A DNA stretch of 64,000 nucleotides from Leuctra nigra (Eukaryota; Arthropoda; Insecta; Plecoptera; Leuctridae): the NCBI GenBank assembly GCA_934045905.1, contig OW203770.1, positions 30,079,259 to 30,143,258 of the forward strand. The letters run 5' to 3'. The position numbers were made by a program, and so were the translations under genes. The notes beneath the pieces were generated by a model. It saw nothing but the letters and a program-made list of their open reading frames with translations, was not told the DNA's origin and ran no database searches. Positions 24,385 through 37,307 of this stretch are shown here, one piece after another (positions within the stretch are counted from its first letter, which is position 1; each line of letters opens with the position of its first letter).

Positions 24385-24690
24385 GACTTGGGTATATTTC
24401 CCGAGCAAACATATCTGTAGATACTTAAGACGTAGAAGGGCGGAAGTCCACTTTTCTCGACTTTGCGTTGCACAATTTCACATCATACCAAAACTGAATG
24501 AATCTCTTAATTGCCATGTGCCTGATGTCAAGAAATACACTTATATTGAAGTATTCTCTTACACAATGACTCATTACAAATATGATTGGATGAAGTCAGC
24601 TTAGAATTACTGGTTTTTGTGCTCACCTCAAGCATCATTGAAATGGACTTCTGACCGTCAACCTCTTCGATACAGATTCATTTCACAGAG
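24385..24690. mobile_element. Dispersed repeat with gaagggcggaagtcca terminus, copy 1
   Basis: The ends read gtagaagggcggaagtccac and gaaatggacttctgaccgtc. The interior includes cacaatgactcattacaaat. Related copies lie at 28975-29215, 31250-31430 and 47630-47790. No coding capacity is visible. Confidence 0.6.
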
Positions 24691-25109
24691 CTTTTTATTT
24701 AAGCTTCCGTGTCTTGTTAATAGGCATCGGTGTTTTTGTCAACATAACCGCGCAAAACTCTGCTATTTCGGATACGATTGGAGAGCAAACCCGTGAACTG
24801 ATCTCATACAAGACTGTGTGTTGTTCAAGGATGTTTCTGCTAGGATGTTATAGGATTCTCACTTGCCACATTTTTAAGATTCATTTATACGACACCCAGC
24901 GGGACAAGAAAATATCATATTTTTAACAAAAATCAAATAATTATTACTAACTAACGAAGCAAATTATTATAACAAAACCTAATAAGACCCATAATTTTCT
25001 CTTTTATCTAACCATAATCAAAATCAATGAAATTAGTCCCCCCATTTGGTCTCTAATCGCACTGAAACATTTATCCTAGCACTTGCATTTGCTTGGGTTT
25101 TTTATTTCA

Positions 25110-25680
25110 TTTTTTATTTTTTCACCCCTCAGGTCAAACCGTTCACTAATCGATCTGAAATGTTGCACTCGTAAATATGTAATTTTTTAGGTCTCTGGGA
25201 TTGCTTTTGAACAGGATCCTGTGTTTATTTAATTAATTACGTGATTTTTGGAATTTAAACTAAAAAACCGTTTCTAGAAAAATTTTGCATGGTCATTGGG
25301 ACCGAAATTTTAGGTATTTTTGCCCATTTGGAGATTAATCTGACTTTATTCTCAAAAGTTATTGTCATTTTAAGTACATTTATTCCATAATCTTTCAATA
25401 TTTGAAATATGTATACTAAATGTTCATCCCTGGCTTCTTGATGCTTCAGTTCCAAGGCCTGTAGAGCCGCTGATACTTGCAAATGCATATCAAATCGGAT
25501 GCAGTACGAAGCTCGCTCATCAACGCGTTATGCACTGAGCGTTTTCCTGGTATAGGCAGGCGCGTAGGAGCTACTGTCATCATGTCATAAGCTGAATGGG
25601 GGGGGGGGGGGGGGGGGGGGCGAACTGCTCGAGTGCCCCCCCCCCCCCCCTTCCTACGCGCCTGGGTATAGGAGAGAAAA
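25110..25680 (-). mobile_element. Diverged copy of interspersed element E
   Basis: Blocks such as gcatggtcattgggaccgaa, gctcgctcatcaacgcgtta and gcgttttcctggtata match the minus-strand form of the element at 48876-49777. It is interrupted by a 108-bp hAT-type MITE at 25557-25664. Confidence 0.65.
25557..25664. mobile_element. 108-bp hAT-like MITE with G23/C15 core
   Basis: Terminal inverted repeats caggcgcgtagga / tcctacgcgcctg are flanked by a perfect 8-bp duplication GGTATAGG (25549-25556 and 25665-25672). Eight-base duplications are typical of hAT transposons. The interior has a 23-G run and a 15-C run, so the middle could itself fold. Confidence 0.88.
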
Positions 25681-25681
25681 G

Positions 25682-26092
25682 AACGACGTCTAAGCACCTT
25701 GTCCAGGGTCTGTAGAATCACGTCTAAGCACCTTGTCCACGGTCTGTAGAATCACGTCTAAGCACCTAGTCCAGGGTCTGTAGAATCACGTCTAAGCACC
25801 TTGTCCAAGGTCTGTAGAATCACGTCTAAGCACCTAGTCCAGGGTCTGTATAATCACGTCTAAGCACCTTGTCCAGGGTCTGTAGAATCACGTCTAAGCA
25901 CCTTGTCCAAGGTCTGTAGAATCACGTCCAAGCACCTTGTCCAGGGTCTGTAGAAACACGTCTCAGCACCTTGTCCAAGGTCTGTAGAAACACGTCTAAG
26001 CACCTTGTCCAGGGTCTGTAGAATCACGTCTAAGCACCTTGTCCAGGGTCTGTAGAAACACGTCTAAGCACCTTGTCCAAGGTCTGTAGAAT
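25682..26092. repeat. 34-bp tandem array, about 12 units
   Basis: The unit is acgtctaagcaccttgtcca plus gggtctgtagaatc. Variants are ccaagg/ccaggg and gaatc/gaaac. Confidence 0.95.
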
Positions 26093-26728
26093 GGAATCAA
26101 CGCAACTTCATTAGATATCCTCGGCTTCGGAAACAAGATCAATAATTTATTCACAAAAATAAATTTCAGTTCTATTTAAACTGCGAACAATGTTTTATAA
26201 TCAGTTCTCTCTCTGTCTCTCTTGCTCGCTCTCTGATTGGTTTAAATAATTATCTTCTGTCCTCGTTCCTCGCGCACGTCATTAGCATGAAATGAATTAT
26301 TCATAGTGAGTTAATGCAAGAGCGAGAGAGACAGAGAACCTTAATTACCAATCAAATCTCTCAGACTAAGTTCCCGAGATAGAGCCATAAGGACCAAAAA
26401 CACACTTGTTTAACACAGCATTCTCGCCCTTATCGACAACTCAAACGACTCACAATGGGTACTTTGAATGTACGACCTAATCAATGCCTGCATAATTACT
26501 GCTAATTTATATTCAAAATGTGTAAAATAATTGGTTTTGGCGGCGACTTGGAGGGGGAAAAATGTTAATTAAAGATATTAAAAGTTTGTAATTGCGAGTT
26601 GGGGTTAATTTATGTTTTTCTCGGTTATTACATTGATGTTGGATCGAAGCGGAGTTCGAAGGATATTTTGTCTTTGCTTTTGCTTCATGAACTATTCTGC
26701 AGGGAACACACATTGTAACGCTTTGCTA
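26093..26728. other. Intron sequence, nothing recognised
   Basis: Unique AT-rich sequence with a short CT-rich stretch near 26205-26235. No gene is supported. Confidence 0.5.
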
Positions 26729-28648
26729 TCTACATCTACATCAATATCTATATCTACATCAATATCTATAGCTATATCTATATCTACATCTAAATCAATA
26801 TCTACATCTACATCAATATCTATATCAATATCTACATCTACATCAATATCTATATCAATATCTACATCTACATCAATATCTATATCAATATCTACATCTA
26901 TATCAATATCTACATCTACATCAATATCTATATCAATATCTACATCTACATCAATATCTATATCAATATCTACATCTACATCAATATCTATATCAATATC
27001 TACATCTTCATCAATATCTATATCAATATCTACATCTACATCAATATCTATATCAATATCTACATCTACATCAATATCTATATCAATATCTACATCTACA
27101 TCAATATCTATATCAATATCTACATCTACATCAATATCTATATCAATATCTACATCTACATCAATATCTATATCAATATCTACATCTACATCAATATCTA
27201 TATCAATATCTACATCTACATCAATATCTATATCAATATCTACATCTACATCAATATCTATATCAATATCTACATCTACATCAATATCTATATCTACATC
27301 TACATCAATATCTATATCAATATCTACATCTACATCAATATTTATATCTACATCTACATCAATATCTATATCAATATCTACATCTATATCAATATCTACA
27401 TCTACATCAATATTTATATCTACATCTACATCAATATCTATATCTATATCTATATCTACATCTAAATCAATATCTACATCTACATCAATATCTATATCAA
27501 TATCTACATCTACATCAATATCTATATCAATATCTACATCTACATCAATATCTATATCTATATCTACATCTTCATCAATATCTATATCAATATCTACATC
27601 TACATCAATATCTATATCTACATCTACATCAATATCTATATCAATATCTACATCTATATCAATATCTACATCTACATCAATATCTATATCTACATTTACA
27701 TCAATATCTATATCAATATCTACATCTACATCAATATCTATATCAATATCTATATCTACATCAATATCTATATCAATATCTACATCTACATCAATATCTA
27801 TATCAATATCTATATCTACATCAATATCTATATCAATATCTACATCTACATCAATATCTATATCAATATCTATATCTACATCAATATCTATATCAATATC
27901 TATATCTACATCAATATCTATATCAATATCTATATCTACATCAATATCTATATCAATATCTACATCTACATCAATATCTATATCAATATCTACATCTACA
28001 TCAATATCTATATCAATATCTACATCTACATCAATATCTATATCAATATCTATATCTACATCAATATCTATATCAATATCTATATCAATATCTACATCTA
28101 CATCAATATCTATATCAATATCTATATCAATATCTATATCAATATCTATATCTACATAAATATCTATATCAATATCTATATCAATATCTACATCTACATC
28201 AATATCTATATCAATATCTATATCTACATCAATATCTATATCAATATCTATATCAATATCTACATCTACATCAATATCTATATCAATATCTTTATCAATA
28301 TCTATATCAATATCTATATCTACATCAATATCTATATCAATATCTGTATCAATATCTACATCTACATCAATATCTATATCAATATCTATATCTACATCAA
28401 TATCTATATCAATATCTATATCAATATCTACATCTACATCAATATCTATATCAATATCTATATCAATATCTATATCAATATCTATATCTACATCAATATC
28501 TATATCAATATCTATATCAATATCTACATCTACATCAATATCTACATCAATATCTATATCAATATCTATATCAATATCTACATCTACATCAATATCTATA
28601 TCAATATCTACATCTACATCAATATCTATATCAATATCTATATCTATA
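26729..28648. repeat. Hexanucleotide-based satellite with 30-bp unit, 1.9 kb
   Basis: The array is built from the 6-bp blocks tatcta, catcta, catcaa and tatcaa. In 26820-27280 they form a regular 30-bp unit (tatctatatcaatatctaca plus tctacatcaa). Towards 28640 the order loosens and longer tatctatatcaa runs appear. The Ser-Ile-Ser-Thr and Asp-Ile/Val frames are artefacts. Confidence 0.97.
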
Positions 28649-28974
28649 CATATCGCACTGCATTTTATCATTCGCATAGAAAGAAGGGGGAAGAAGGGGG
28701 GAAGGGGTTATTCTCCCCCCCCCATTCACCATACAAAATTAAGTTTAGTGACAGTGTCTAAGAATCACTAAGAATTATATAATTATAAATATATTTGCCC
28801 CGCGATATTATGCAAAACAAATTGTTCACTTCTGAAAACCGCCATGCAGGGCTATAGTTGGGTCAGCTTTGCCCCCCCCCCCCCCCCCCCCCCCATCTAT
28901 GATGACAGTAGTCCTACGCGTCTGCATTTTGTGTCAAAAGAATGAGAAATAATAATGAGATATTATTAGACAGT
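28649..28974. other. G/C homopolymer-rich spacer with MITE remnant
   Basis: G-rich and C-rich tracts occur at 28686-28722, and a 23-C run at 28872-28894. The following gatgacagtag tcctacgcgtctg resembles the right end of the 25557-25664 MITE, so this is probably a truncated relative. Confidence 0.5.
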
Positions 28975-29215
28975 TAGTCCTATTCTTCAGAGGTATAAAG
29001 CCTGATGTCCATTTCAATGATTCTTCAGTTGAAATCCATTGATTCTGTCTTGATCCATGATATTTGTAATGGTGACATGAGTCATTGTGCAAGAGAATAC
29101 TTTGACATCGGTCAAATGGCAATTGATAGAGCTTGATTATCATTCCAAAAGGGTGCAACGCGATATTGAGGCAATGGATTTCCGCCCTTCTACCTCTGAA
29201 GTACATTATGATTAT
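28975..29215. mobile_element. Dispersed repeat with gaagggcggaa terminus, copy 2
   Basis: Blocks gatgtccatttcaatgattc, gtgacatgagtcattgtgca and atttccgcccttctacctct match the family at 24385-24690, 31250-31430 and 47630-47790. Confidence 0.55.
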
Positions 29216-31249
29216 ATTTTAACGAGATTAATACGAGTTTTCCCTCTCATAACTGCGATATCTGGATGAAATTCAATGGCATCTTAAAGCATCATGGGCT
29301 GTCCAAAGTCCAAGAAAACGCGTTGTAAGAGTTGACTCTTTACCTGCAAATAACTGACTGTAGGTTTAAAACACGGCTCTCTTGTCAATCATTTCACGTG
29401 TTTTTGTCGCACACTACATGAGTTGCGCACCCCTTGGGGCCCCTCGGGGGGTCGGGGGGATGTGAAGGGGTGAGGGTTGCACTGATTATCAAGTAGCTCA
29501 GAGAAAAACATTTAGTAAATCAATTTGGATGTGTCCGATGTACGGCGATATCATTGAAAGACATCTGTCTATGTGTTAAATAAGATTTACTATTGTAATT
29601 GTTAGCATTATCAACGAAACTAGTCCTTATTTACACAAAGTACGAGAGATCCCAAATTAGTAAACTTGGTTCTAGTAGAAGGATCTTAGTATCAATACAT
29701 TTATTATAACGTGTAAGTAAAACTAGTCACGTAGTTAATGCTAACAATACAAGATTATCTTCTTACTTGGGGAATATTGAACTTCACTACTCATAAACTG
29801 TATTGTAACAACTGGAAATAAAAATAAATTGAATTGAATTGAATTGAAATTGAAAAAAATATAAAGAGTTAATCTGATTTTTATATAGATGGAATTATAT
29901 ACCTAGGTAGAAAAGTTTACACATTTTTTGATCATTGTTTTGTTTATATTCGAACGGTTTTGTGAAAATCACAATTTCATTGTAATTTTTTTATTTTGGA
30001 CTATATTTCTTAATCAAAGTCTTCCTACCACTCAATTTAAGTAGATTTGGACACATTTTAGTGTATTTTAACGTACAGTTTATAAAAAAAGTGAAGTACA
30101 TATTGCTCAATTTCTGCTGCTTTACTTCAGGTAATGGTTTTGATCGTAAATAATTCGACAGTGCCGTAGACCTTTTATTGTATATTATTAGCAAATAATT
30201 AATCATCATGCATAGATATATTTAATAAATATACATACAATATGAACATAAAAAGTATTTTACATGGAATTCACAATACCTAATGTTTGGGAAAACAAAA
30301 TTGCTGTTCAATAAATTATAAAATGTTGTTTAAAAGTGAACCAATCAACACGTAAATAAATAATGTACTGTTATTTTTTTAAACTCACATTTAATTTGGA
30401 ATCTATATGTACAAAGGAATTACAACTATTATAATTAAAAAAGCTACTTGTGCAGAGAATTTTAATTTCTACGATGTATCTAATACATTACTTTTTTAAA
30501 TTAATATGGGTTGATTTTCATCAAATTCAACATATTGGACATATCAAATCTCAACTTGGCCGCGCCGTGCTACCGCCCACACACTCTCTCAATCAATACC
30601 AACATACTGCTCACAATACTAACAAGGTATTGTGCACAATCCACTTGATTGCGTCACATTGTCCCTCGCAAGAATATTATCGAAAATATTAATTATTCCT
30701 GCTTCGCTACGAGAAGAGAACGGACACTCGAATAGGGGCGAGGGGGGCGAATTTGAATTGTGTTCTAATTGGGTACGTGCCTGTTCTGTAATACCCCGGC
30801 GCATAATTCGATTTTCAGTTATGTTTATTCATCAGCCCCGCGCAATCTGTGCCCCCCCCCCCCCCCCCCCCCCCTTAGACACACAAACTACAGCGGGATT
30901 ATGCTTTATGCTAATGGCAGCGCGCTCTCTCGCACTCGCAACACCAGCATAGCGCCGTCTCTCTCGCGCTCATTGGAATATTTAATTATTCGTATTCTGT
31001 GAATCTGCATATACATTATTTCATTTCTCATTACAAAGTCCTCGGCGTGGCGTGGAGGGGGTGGAGGAGGGGGGGGGGGGATGTTAGTTCGGATCCAACC
31101 AGACATTTTAAATAATAAACTCGATAGAAACTTCAATGCGTTTCATACATTATTCAAATAATAATTATAATAATATGTTGGGAAATAATTAAATCTCAAG
31201 CGAGCTCCAAATGTCAACTGTTTCGCGGATTTTATGGAATATATGGAAG
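29216..31249. other. Intron sequence with simple repeats
   Basis: Mostly unique AT-rich sequence. An (AATTG)n tail at 29825-29850 may be the 3' tail of an old retroelement. A 23-C run lies at 30852-30874 and a G-rich tract at 31055-31081. Short open frames show no domain I recognise. Confidence 0.5.
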
Positions 31250-31430
31250 ATATGACTTCAGAGTTTAAAGGACGGAAGTCAATTTCAAAACAAAATTATT
31301 TTAATGTGACATCAGTCATTGTGTTAGAAAATACTCAATTGTTTTGTTGGCATTAGTCAAAGAGCTTTGATCAAATCGTTACAAAAGTGTGCGTTAAAAT
31401 GGATTTCCGGCCTTCTATCTCTGATACAGA
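31250..31430. mobile_element. Dispersed repeat with cggaagtc terminus, copy 3
   Basis: The left end (aaaggacggaagtcaatttc), the middle (gtgacatcagtcattgtgtt) and the right end (ggatttccggccttctatct) match the family. Confidence 0.55.
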
Positions 31431-31976
31431 AATACTGTACAATGTTGAACTTGAGGACCATTTTAACTTGGTTGGGACATTTTGAGGTGTCAACCAATCA
31501 GATGATGCAATACTTTCACTGTCAACAATATCCGGAAGAAACGTGATGAAGTAGAAGTGCGACGCTCGCTTGGCTCTGTGATCGAACCCGAGCCTTTCAC
31601 TTTCAATTGAGATATTCAAGAGAAAATAAAAGTGCAAAACTGCGGAAGCAATAATATTGCTTTTTAAAATGATAGATCAACAAGCTGCGGAGCCGCGAGA
31701 AAGTATGGGATGAGAGTGAAGGGATGAATCCCCCCCCCCCCCCTCTCTGCCGGACTCACTGACCAATAGGAACCGTCTCACTGCATATTACACATTCAGA
31801 CTGACTTCATTCACTCAACATCTCAAATCAAACCGACTCACGCGGTTTGTGAAATACTACATGTTTTCATTGAGAAGAAGTAGTCAATTAACGAACTTGT
31901 CTTCACACTTACAGAATTTAAATAAAAGACAGATAATATTGGCGATCATTTCAATCTTACGAGACTAAATAATGCA
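31431..31976. other. Intron sequence, nothing firm
   Basis: Unique sequence with a 14-C run near 31730-31743. A B-box-like string in reverse (gatcgaacccgagcc) at 31580 may be a SINE trace. Confidence 0.4.
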
Positions 31977-32085
31977 ACACACTGGGGCACGACCTCAAAG
32001 TGTTTTTACGATTGTTTCATGATTATTATCGTAATGAAACACTATCAGGTCAGAATGTACTCCAGTGTGGGGGATTATTTCGTCT
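31977..32085. mobile_element. Small foldback element
   Basis: Inverted arms cacactggggcacgacct and aggtcagaatgtactccagtgtg enclose aaagtgttt...aaacact. The outer duplication is not clear. Confidence 0.5.
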
Positions 32086-32707
32086 CGTAAGCTTTACATT
32101 CTGTTTCTTTGAGACAAACCATAAGAAACACACTTGAAACTCACATGCGGATGAAACTCGGATAAATGAGGTTTAATGTTGAAACTTGTATCCATCTTCC
32201 ATACAGATCGATATTTCAAATAAATGCGGTTGTCAACACTTTGAGGCAATATTTTCTAAAAACTGAGGGTATAGGCACCGAGTGTTCGCCACGAGTGAGA
32301 GAAATTAGCAACATTTGTGGGAAGATCGTCAACTGTTTTATTTCTCATTGGCCGTGACCTAGCAACCGATCAGATGTCAACAAATGTACTCAAAATATTT
32401 CGGAATCAGAACTAAGTCACGCAAATTAATATTGTGATCAGATTCAGTGAAATTGTGAACACTTTGTTGTTAATATTTTGTAGGCGAATAAACATTAGAT
32501 AAACTTGTGTAAATTTTAAAAATTGATAATGCGTAATATGTGCAGCAACATAACGTATAACTGCAGCGACTTGGACGCCTTGCCAAAAGGTAAGCTTCCT
32601 TCCCACAGATTAGGTGGCTCTGTCTGTACTTTTGCAGTGCCATCTGTTGTCTAAACACGCTGCCTATATTCAAAAATCTCATAAATATCACTGCATAAGA
32701 TTACACC
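32086..32707. other. Intron sequence, nothing recognised
   Basis: Unique AT-rich sequence without a supported feature. Confidence 0.5.
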
Positions 32708-33096
32708 TTAAGAGGGCTGAGTAGTGAGCGTGGCCACGAAGAGTTTTTTAATCGATTTTTATCAATATCTTTTACCAATGTATGTCAACAAAATTGGGCT
32801 TTGTACGAGTATTCAGAACAGTTCAATGAAAATAATTTCATTGTTTGGAATAAGTTATTAGCTTTATTTTGTCCAACAGATGTTTAGTACCATAATTTTT
32901 CTAATTTTCGGACACTAAACATCTGAAGGACAAAGTAAATCTAATAAACCATTACAAGCGTTGGAATTATTTTCATTGAACTGTTCTGAATACTCGTACA
33001 AAGCCTTATTTTGTTAACAATTACATTGGTAACAGATATTGATAAAAATCGATTAAAAAACTCTTCAAGGTCAAACTCACTACCCAGCCGTCTTAA
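32708..33096. mobile_element. TTAA-flanked foldback MITE
   Basis: The 381-bp element 32712-33092 is flanked by TTAA on each side. Arms begin gagggctgagtagtgagcg and end cactacccagccgtc. The palindrome extends through gttcaatgaaaataatttca / attattttcattgaactgtt to a centre with two copies of the word taaacatctg in opposite orientation. It has no coding capacity. Confidence 0.82.
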
Positions 33097-33256
33097 ACTC
33101 ATTTGTTCGAGAAATGGACTTATAGCGTTGTTTCCCTGTACTTGGACAAAGTACAATGCGTTCAAAGACTAAGTCGGGAACATGACAATACGATCTGTTA
33201 TGTGTCCACCTCACACATGTCCGATGTTTTCCCGCCTGCTCGTAGCGTGTTCTGAT

Positions 33257-33508
33257 TACCCCCCCCCCCCCCCGAGCCACTCCACCCCCACCCACCTTAT
33301 TTAAATGCAAATGAGGTTCATTGCTGGATATTAATGTAGGGGAGAGTGGGGTGAAACCGCCCCGCGCTGGCCGGGGTAGAGAGTCCACTCATATAATTAC
33401 TGAGGCGAGTGGAGCGCCGTGCGTCATGCGGGGGGGGGGGGGGGGGGGGGGGCTTTGATTTCACTCCACTTGTTCGATCACATGAGGGGGGGGGGGGGGG
33501 GGGGGGCA
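33257..33508. repeat. Cluster of C and G homopolymers
   Basis: A 15-C run (33259-33273), a 23-G run (33430-33452) and a 21-G run (33486-33506) lie within 250 bp. Confidence 0.95.
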
Positions 33509-33616
33509 GTTGTCTCTCGCAATACACGCATTGCAGCCGATTATGCCTGATTGTCAACTGCAATACTTCTCACATGCACTTTCCAAGGGTTCATTCTAGT
33601 TTTGTTCAGGGTTGGA

Positions 33617-33809
33617 ATAGACCACATCTTAAATTATCTAGTTGGCTCTGCTTTTCGAAAAATTTCATATGCAGTACAGTGATCCTCATATCTATTAGTG
33701 TTTTTCAACAATGGATCATAACACGAATAGATACTTGGATCACGGTACTGCATATGAAATTTTTTGAAAAGCAGAGCCAACTAGATAATTTAAAATGTGG
33801 TCTATTCTA
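33617..33809. mobile_element. 193-bp foldback element
   Basis: An almost perfect inverted repeat of about 85 bp per arm: aatagaccacatcttaaatt on the left and aaatgtggtctatt on the right. The loop is near 33695-33720. No coding capacity. Confidence 0.85.
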
Positions 33810-34089
33810 GAACTGCAAAGCGGTAGCAATTTCTTTAGCAATGAGATTTCGCCATAAGCTTTATACAGTTTGCTATTTCACCAGCAATCCAAAATAGTTG
33901 TAGAATCAGGACCATGGAGACACAAAAACTCTTTAGATCTTCGTGTTGAAATATATGTTGAAATCTGCAACGAATATCATCATCATGTTGTTTAGGACAT
34001 TTCTTTCTGAAGTTGGATACCTTTTTATTTTTTATTAATAGTGTTGACCGTTTCGAATCACTTTTGGAATCTTTTCAGGACAAAATTAA

Positions 34090-35620
34090 CAACAACAATA
34101 ATTAATCTATTACAAGTAAACATTAAACACAATTGTCATGTTTATCTATAACAATTGGCAAACAATTAAATCACAATTAAACAATTACATAATTGTTCAA
34201 ATCATCTATTACCAGTGTTGTGACTAGATAATTTTATTTTTATCTAGATAAAGATAATAAATAACTGCCAAAAATTTATCTAGATAAGATAATAGATAAT
34301 ATTATGAAAAATTATCTAGATAATAGATAAAGATAAAAAAAAATTATCTAGATAAATATTGAAAGATAAAAGATAATTTTAAAAAATCACGTCTAATTTC
34401 TTTTTACATAGGTTTTCCCCCACTATTCTGTTTTCAAGCTCAACTTCAAAATTCAATAACTTTCGTTACATAAATTGATATTATTTGAAATTTTTACACA
34501 ATCGATTCTTATCTATTTTGAATATAATTTGAAATTTTCAGCTTGATATCGTACGTAGTTTGAGAAACAGCACGCCGGCCGCGTATTTCTGGACACACGC
34601 GCTATTTGAGCTCCGTATAATCAATTTCTTGACAACCAAATTTGAACAGCTGTAACTTTTTTTCTACAATAGAAAAGTTTTTGAAACTTGCACATATTAA
34701 ATTTTGGTATGTCAAATTTCAGAATCCTATCCATAATAGTTTCTTTATAGTGACCTCTCAATCAGGGTGATTTTTTTTTGCGCCACTCGGTATTATGAAT
34801 TCCAATTTACATTACATTGTATTTTAAAATTAAAATAGATAAATATTTTTTATCTAGATAAAAGACAAAAGATAACGATTTTTTTTATCTAGATAAAGAT
34901 AAAGATAACAAAAAAATATTTATCTAGATAAAGATAAAGATAAAAAATAATTATCTAGATAATTATCTAGATAATTTTATCTAGATAAGTCACAACACTG
35001 TCTATTACAATAAAAAGCATTTAATTGAAAATTAAACAATATTCTACATAATTGTTAAAATTATCAATTACAATTATCAAGCAATTAATTCACAATTAAA
35101 CAATTGCTTATTTGTTAAATTCATCTATAGCTTTAAACAACAATTAAATCACAATTAAACAATTATTGTTTAATGCATCCATAACAATTGACAAGCTTTA
35201 ATTCCCAAATAAACAATAATTTTTTTGTTTAATTCATCTAGCAATTGGCAAACAATTAAATCACGAATTAACAATTGTTTATTTATTTAATTCATTTATA
35301 GCAATTGGCAAACAATTAAATAACAATTAAACAATATTTTTTGTTAAATTCATCTATATCAATTGGCAAACAATTAAATAACGATTTCATTGTTTGATTG
35401 ATAAATTCATCTAGCAATTGGCAAACAATTAAATAACTTTTAACAATTGTTTATTTGTTAAATTCATCTATATCAATTGGCAAACAATTAAATCACAATA
35501 AAACATTTGTTTATTTGTGAAACTATCAAATAAACAATTGTTTAATTGTTAAATTCATTTATAGCAATTAAACAACAACTAAATCACACGTTTAATTGTT
35601 ATTGTTCTTTTAAGTAATGA
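34090..35620. repeat. Degenerate tandem array, interrupted by a hAT MITE
   Basis: Units of about 60-70 bp contain caattggcaaacaattaaat, cacaattaaacaattgttt and ttaaattcatcta. Copies are diverged in sequence and length. The array is split by the insertion at 34213-35000. Confidence 0.8.
34205..35008. mobile_element. hAT-type non-autonomous transposon with 8-bp TSD
   Basis: The 788-bp element 34213-35000 has termini cagtgttgtgact / agtcacaacactg and a perfect 8-bp duplication TCTATTAC (34205-34212 and 35001-35008). Subterminal regions are full of ttatctagataa words. The middle (34420-34780) is unrelated unique sequence with no transposase frame. A diverged relative ends at about 61862. Confidence 0.92.
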
Positions 35621-35712
35621 AATGAAAGTAATGAAAACTATTTCAGTAAGTGAAGCGAAACAGTAGACAGTTTATAAACATTACCTTCAGGAAGTGCAAT
35701 ATGATGGCTTTA

Positions 35713-36245
35713 GGTGCTGCAAGCGCGAGCGATTTTGCTGCTTTTTGTAGACACTTTTTGCGATACGATTGGAGACGAAATGGGTAGACCAAAGTATTTG
35801 AAATTTTAATCATGATTAGATAAAAGACAAACTTAGGGTTATCCCTTGGTACATTTTTCATTTTTTGTTTCGTTAATTAGTAATAATTAGTGGATTTTTG
35901 GTGAAAAATTAACTATTTTCTCGTCTCCCTGGGCGCCGTATAAAATTAAATTTCAAAAATGTGCCAAGGGATAACCCTAAGTTAGTCTTTCATCTAATCA
36001 TGATTAAAATTTGAGATCAATTGGTTTACGGGTTTGGTCTCCAATCGTATCGCAAATTTCATCGTTTTGCGCGGTTTTGTTGAATAACTGGCGCCTAATT
36101 AACGGTGCAATAAGCAAAAATTAAAAAGTGCTACTAATATACAATCAGACTGATCATGTGAACATTCTGTAAAAGTTACACTTACTTATGAAACAATTTT
36201 TCTCTCTCAATTTTCTAAAACGGCCGAGCGCTAGTATCACCTTAA
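35713..36245. mobile_element. TTAA-flanked MITE, copy 2
   Basis: The 529-bp element 35713-36241 is very similar to 23290-23818. TTAA follows on the right; the left flank reads ctTTAggtg, so one A of the duplication is lost. Confidence 0.87.
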
Positions 36246-36948
36246 GATACGTGTGTTTGCATGTTTTCCAATACATTCATCAAATACAAGGTTCTGAAGA
36301 AATTATCCTGCTGTGACCAACAATGTTGTTGCAACAATATCAAATGATTACTATAACAGCATAGGTAGGTATAAAAACAGATTAAAAAAATTGCCTCAAA
36401 AGTTATGGAAATAAAATTAATGAAAGTTGACTGAATTTCATTCATGAATAAACATGTTGATATGACTTTTGGTCAAAGCAAATACATAAACAAATACCAA
36501 CAATAAATTAATACCTAGTTTTTTTTTCAATTAACTTTTTTTTTTATTATAACATTTTTATTCGATCCATATATTATTATGTATAATTTTGTGGACTTTT
36601 TTTAGTCTAAAATAAATAGTTTATATTTGGCAATCACTGTAAATTAATACCTAGTTTTTTTTCAATTTTTTTTTTTTATTATAACATTTTTATTCGATGT
36701 ACACACAATTCTTGAATAATCAAAAATTAACATGAAAGACATGTATAAATAAAATAAATAATTATACCCACGTAGCCCAGGCCTAAGTGTCAGAAAGGGT
36801 ATATTTAAACAAATACAATTCAAGATGGCGACACAGAATACAAATGTAAAACACAGATTTTGCCCAAAAACTAATACAAGTAAAAAAAGTAAAAATTCGG
36901 AAAATACAAAATATACAGGATAATATATGTATTAACTTATTTATGTAT

Positions 36949-36995
<47 letters not shown>

Positions 36996-37307
36996 TACAT
37001 ACAAAATGATAATAACAATTATCATAGTGGCAAGGAATTACTATTAACTAATAAAATGACAATAATATTGACAATAATTACAAATAACAATCAAAGATGT
37101 TAGTCTCTATCAAAATTTAAATTTAAATGTAAAAGTTTTCGAAATGTTTTTACTATAAATACTATACTATAAATACTATACTATAAATATACTATACTAT
37201 ATTGAAGCAAAACAATATACAGATAGTTTAATAAAATCCTTTTCAAATTGTTAGAATATCATATTGCGGTGTGATATTACAGTGAGGCTATTACTGTGGA
37301 AATCCGC
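36246..37307. other. AT-rich intron with simple repeats
   Basis: A local duplication repeats aattaatacctagtttttttt at about 36509 and 36643. (TTTA)n lies at 36940-36996 and actata-type repeats at 37145-37200. No gene is seen. Confidence 0.7.

Noticed and set aside
26612..28677. 515- and 661-codon frames of Ser/Ile/Thr and Asp/Ile/Val
   Set aside because: Direct translation of a hexanucleotide satellite.
31371..31637. Minus-strand open frame with a B-box-like string
   Set aside because: Only a B-box match; no A box at the right distance and no domain in the frame.
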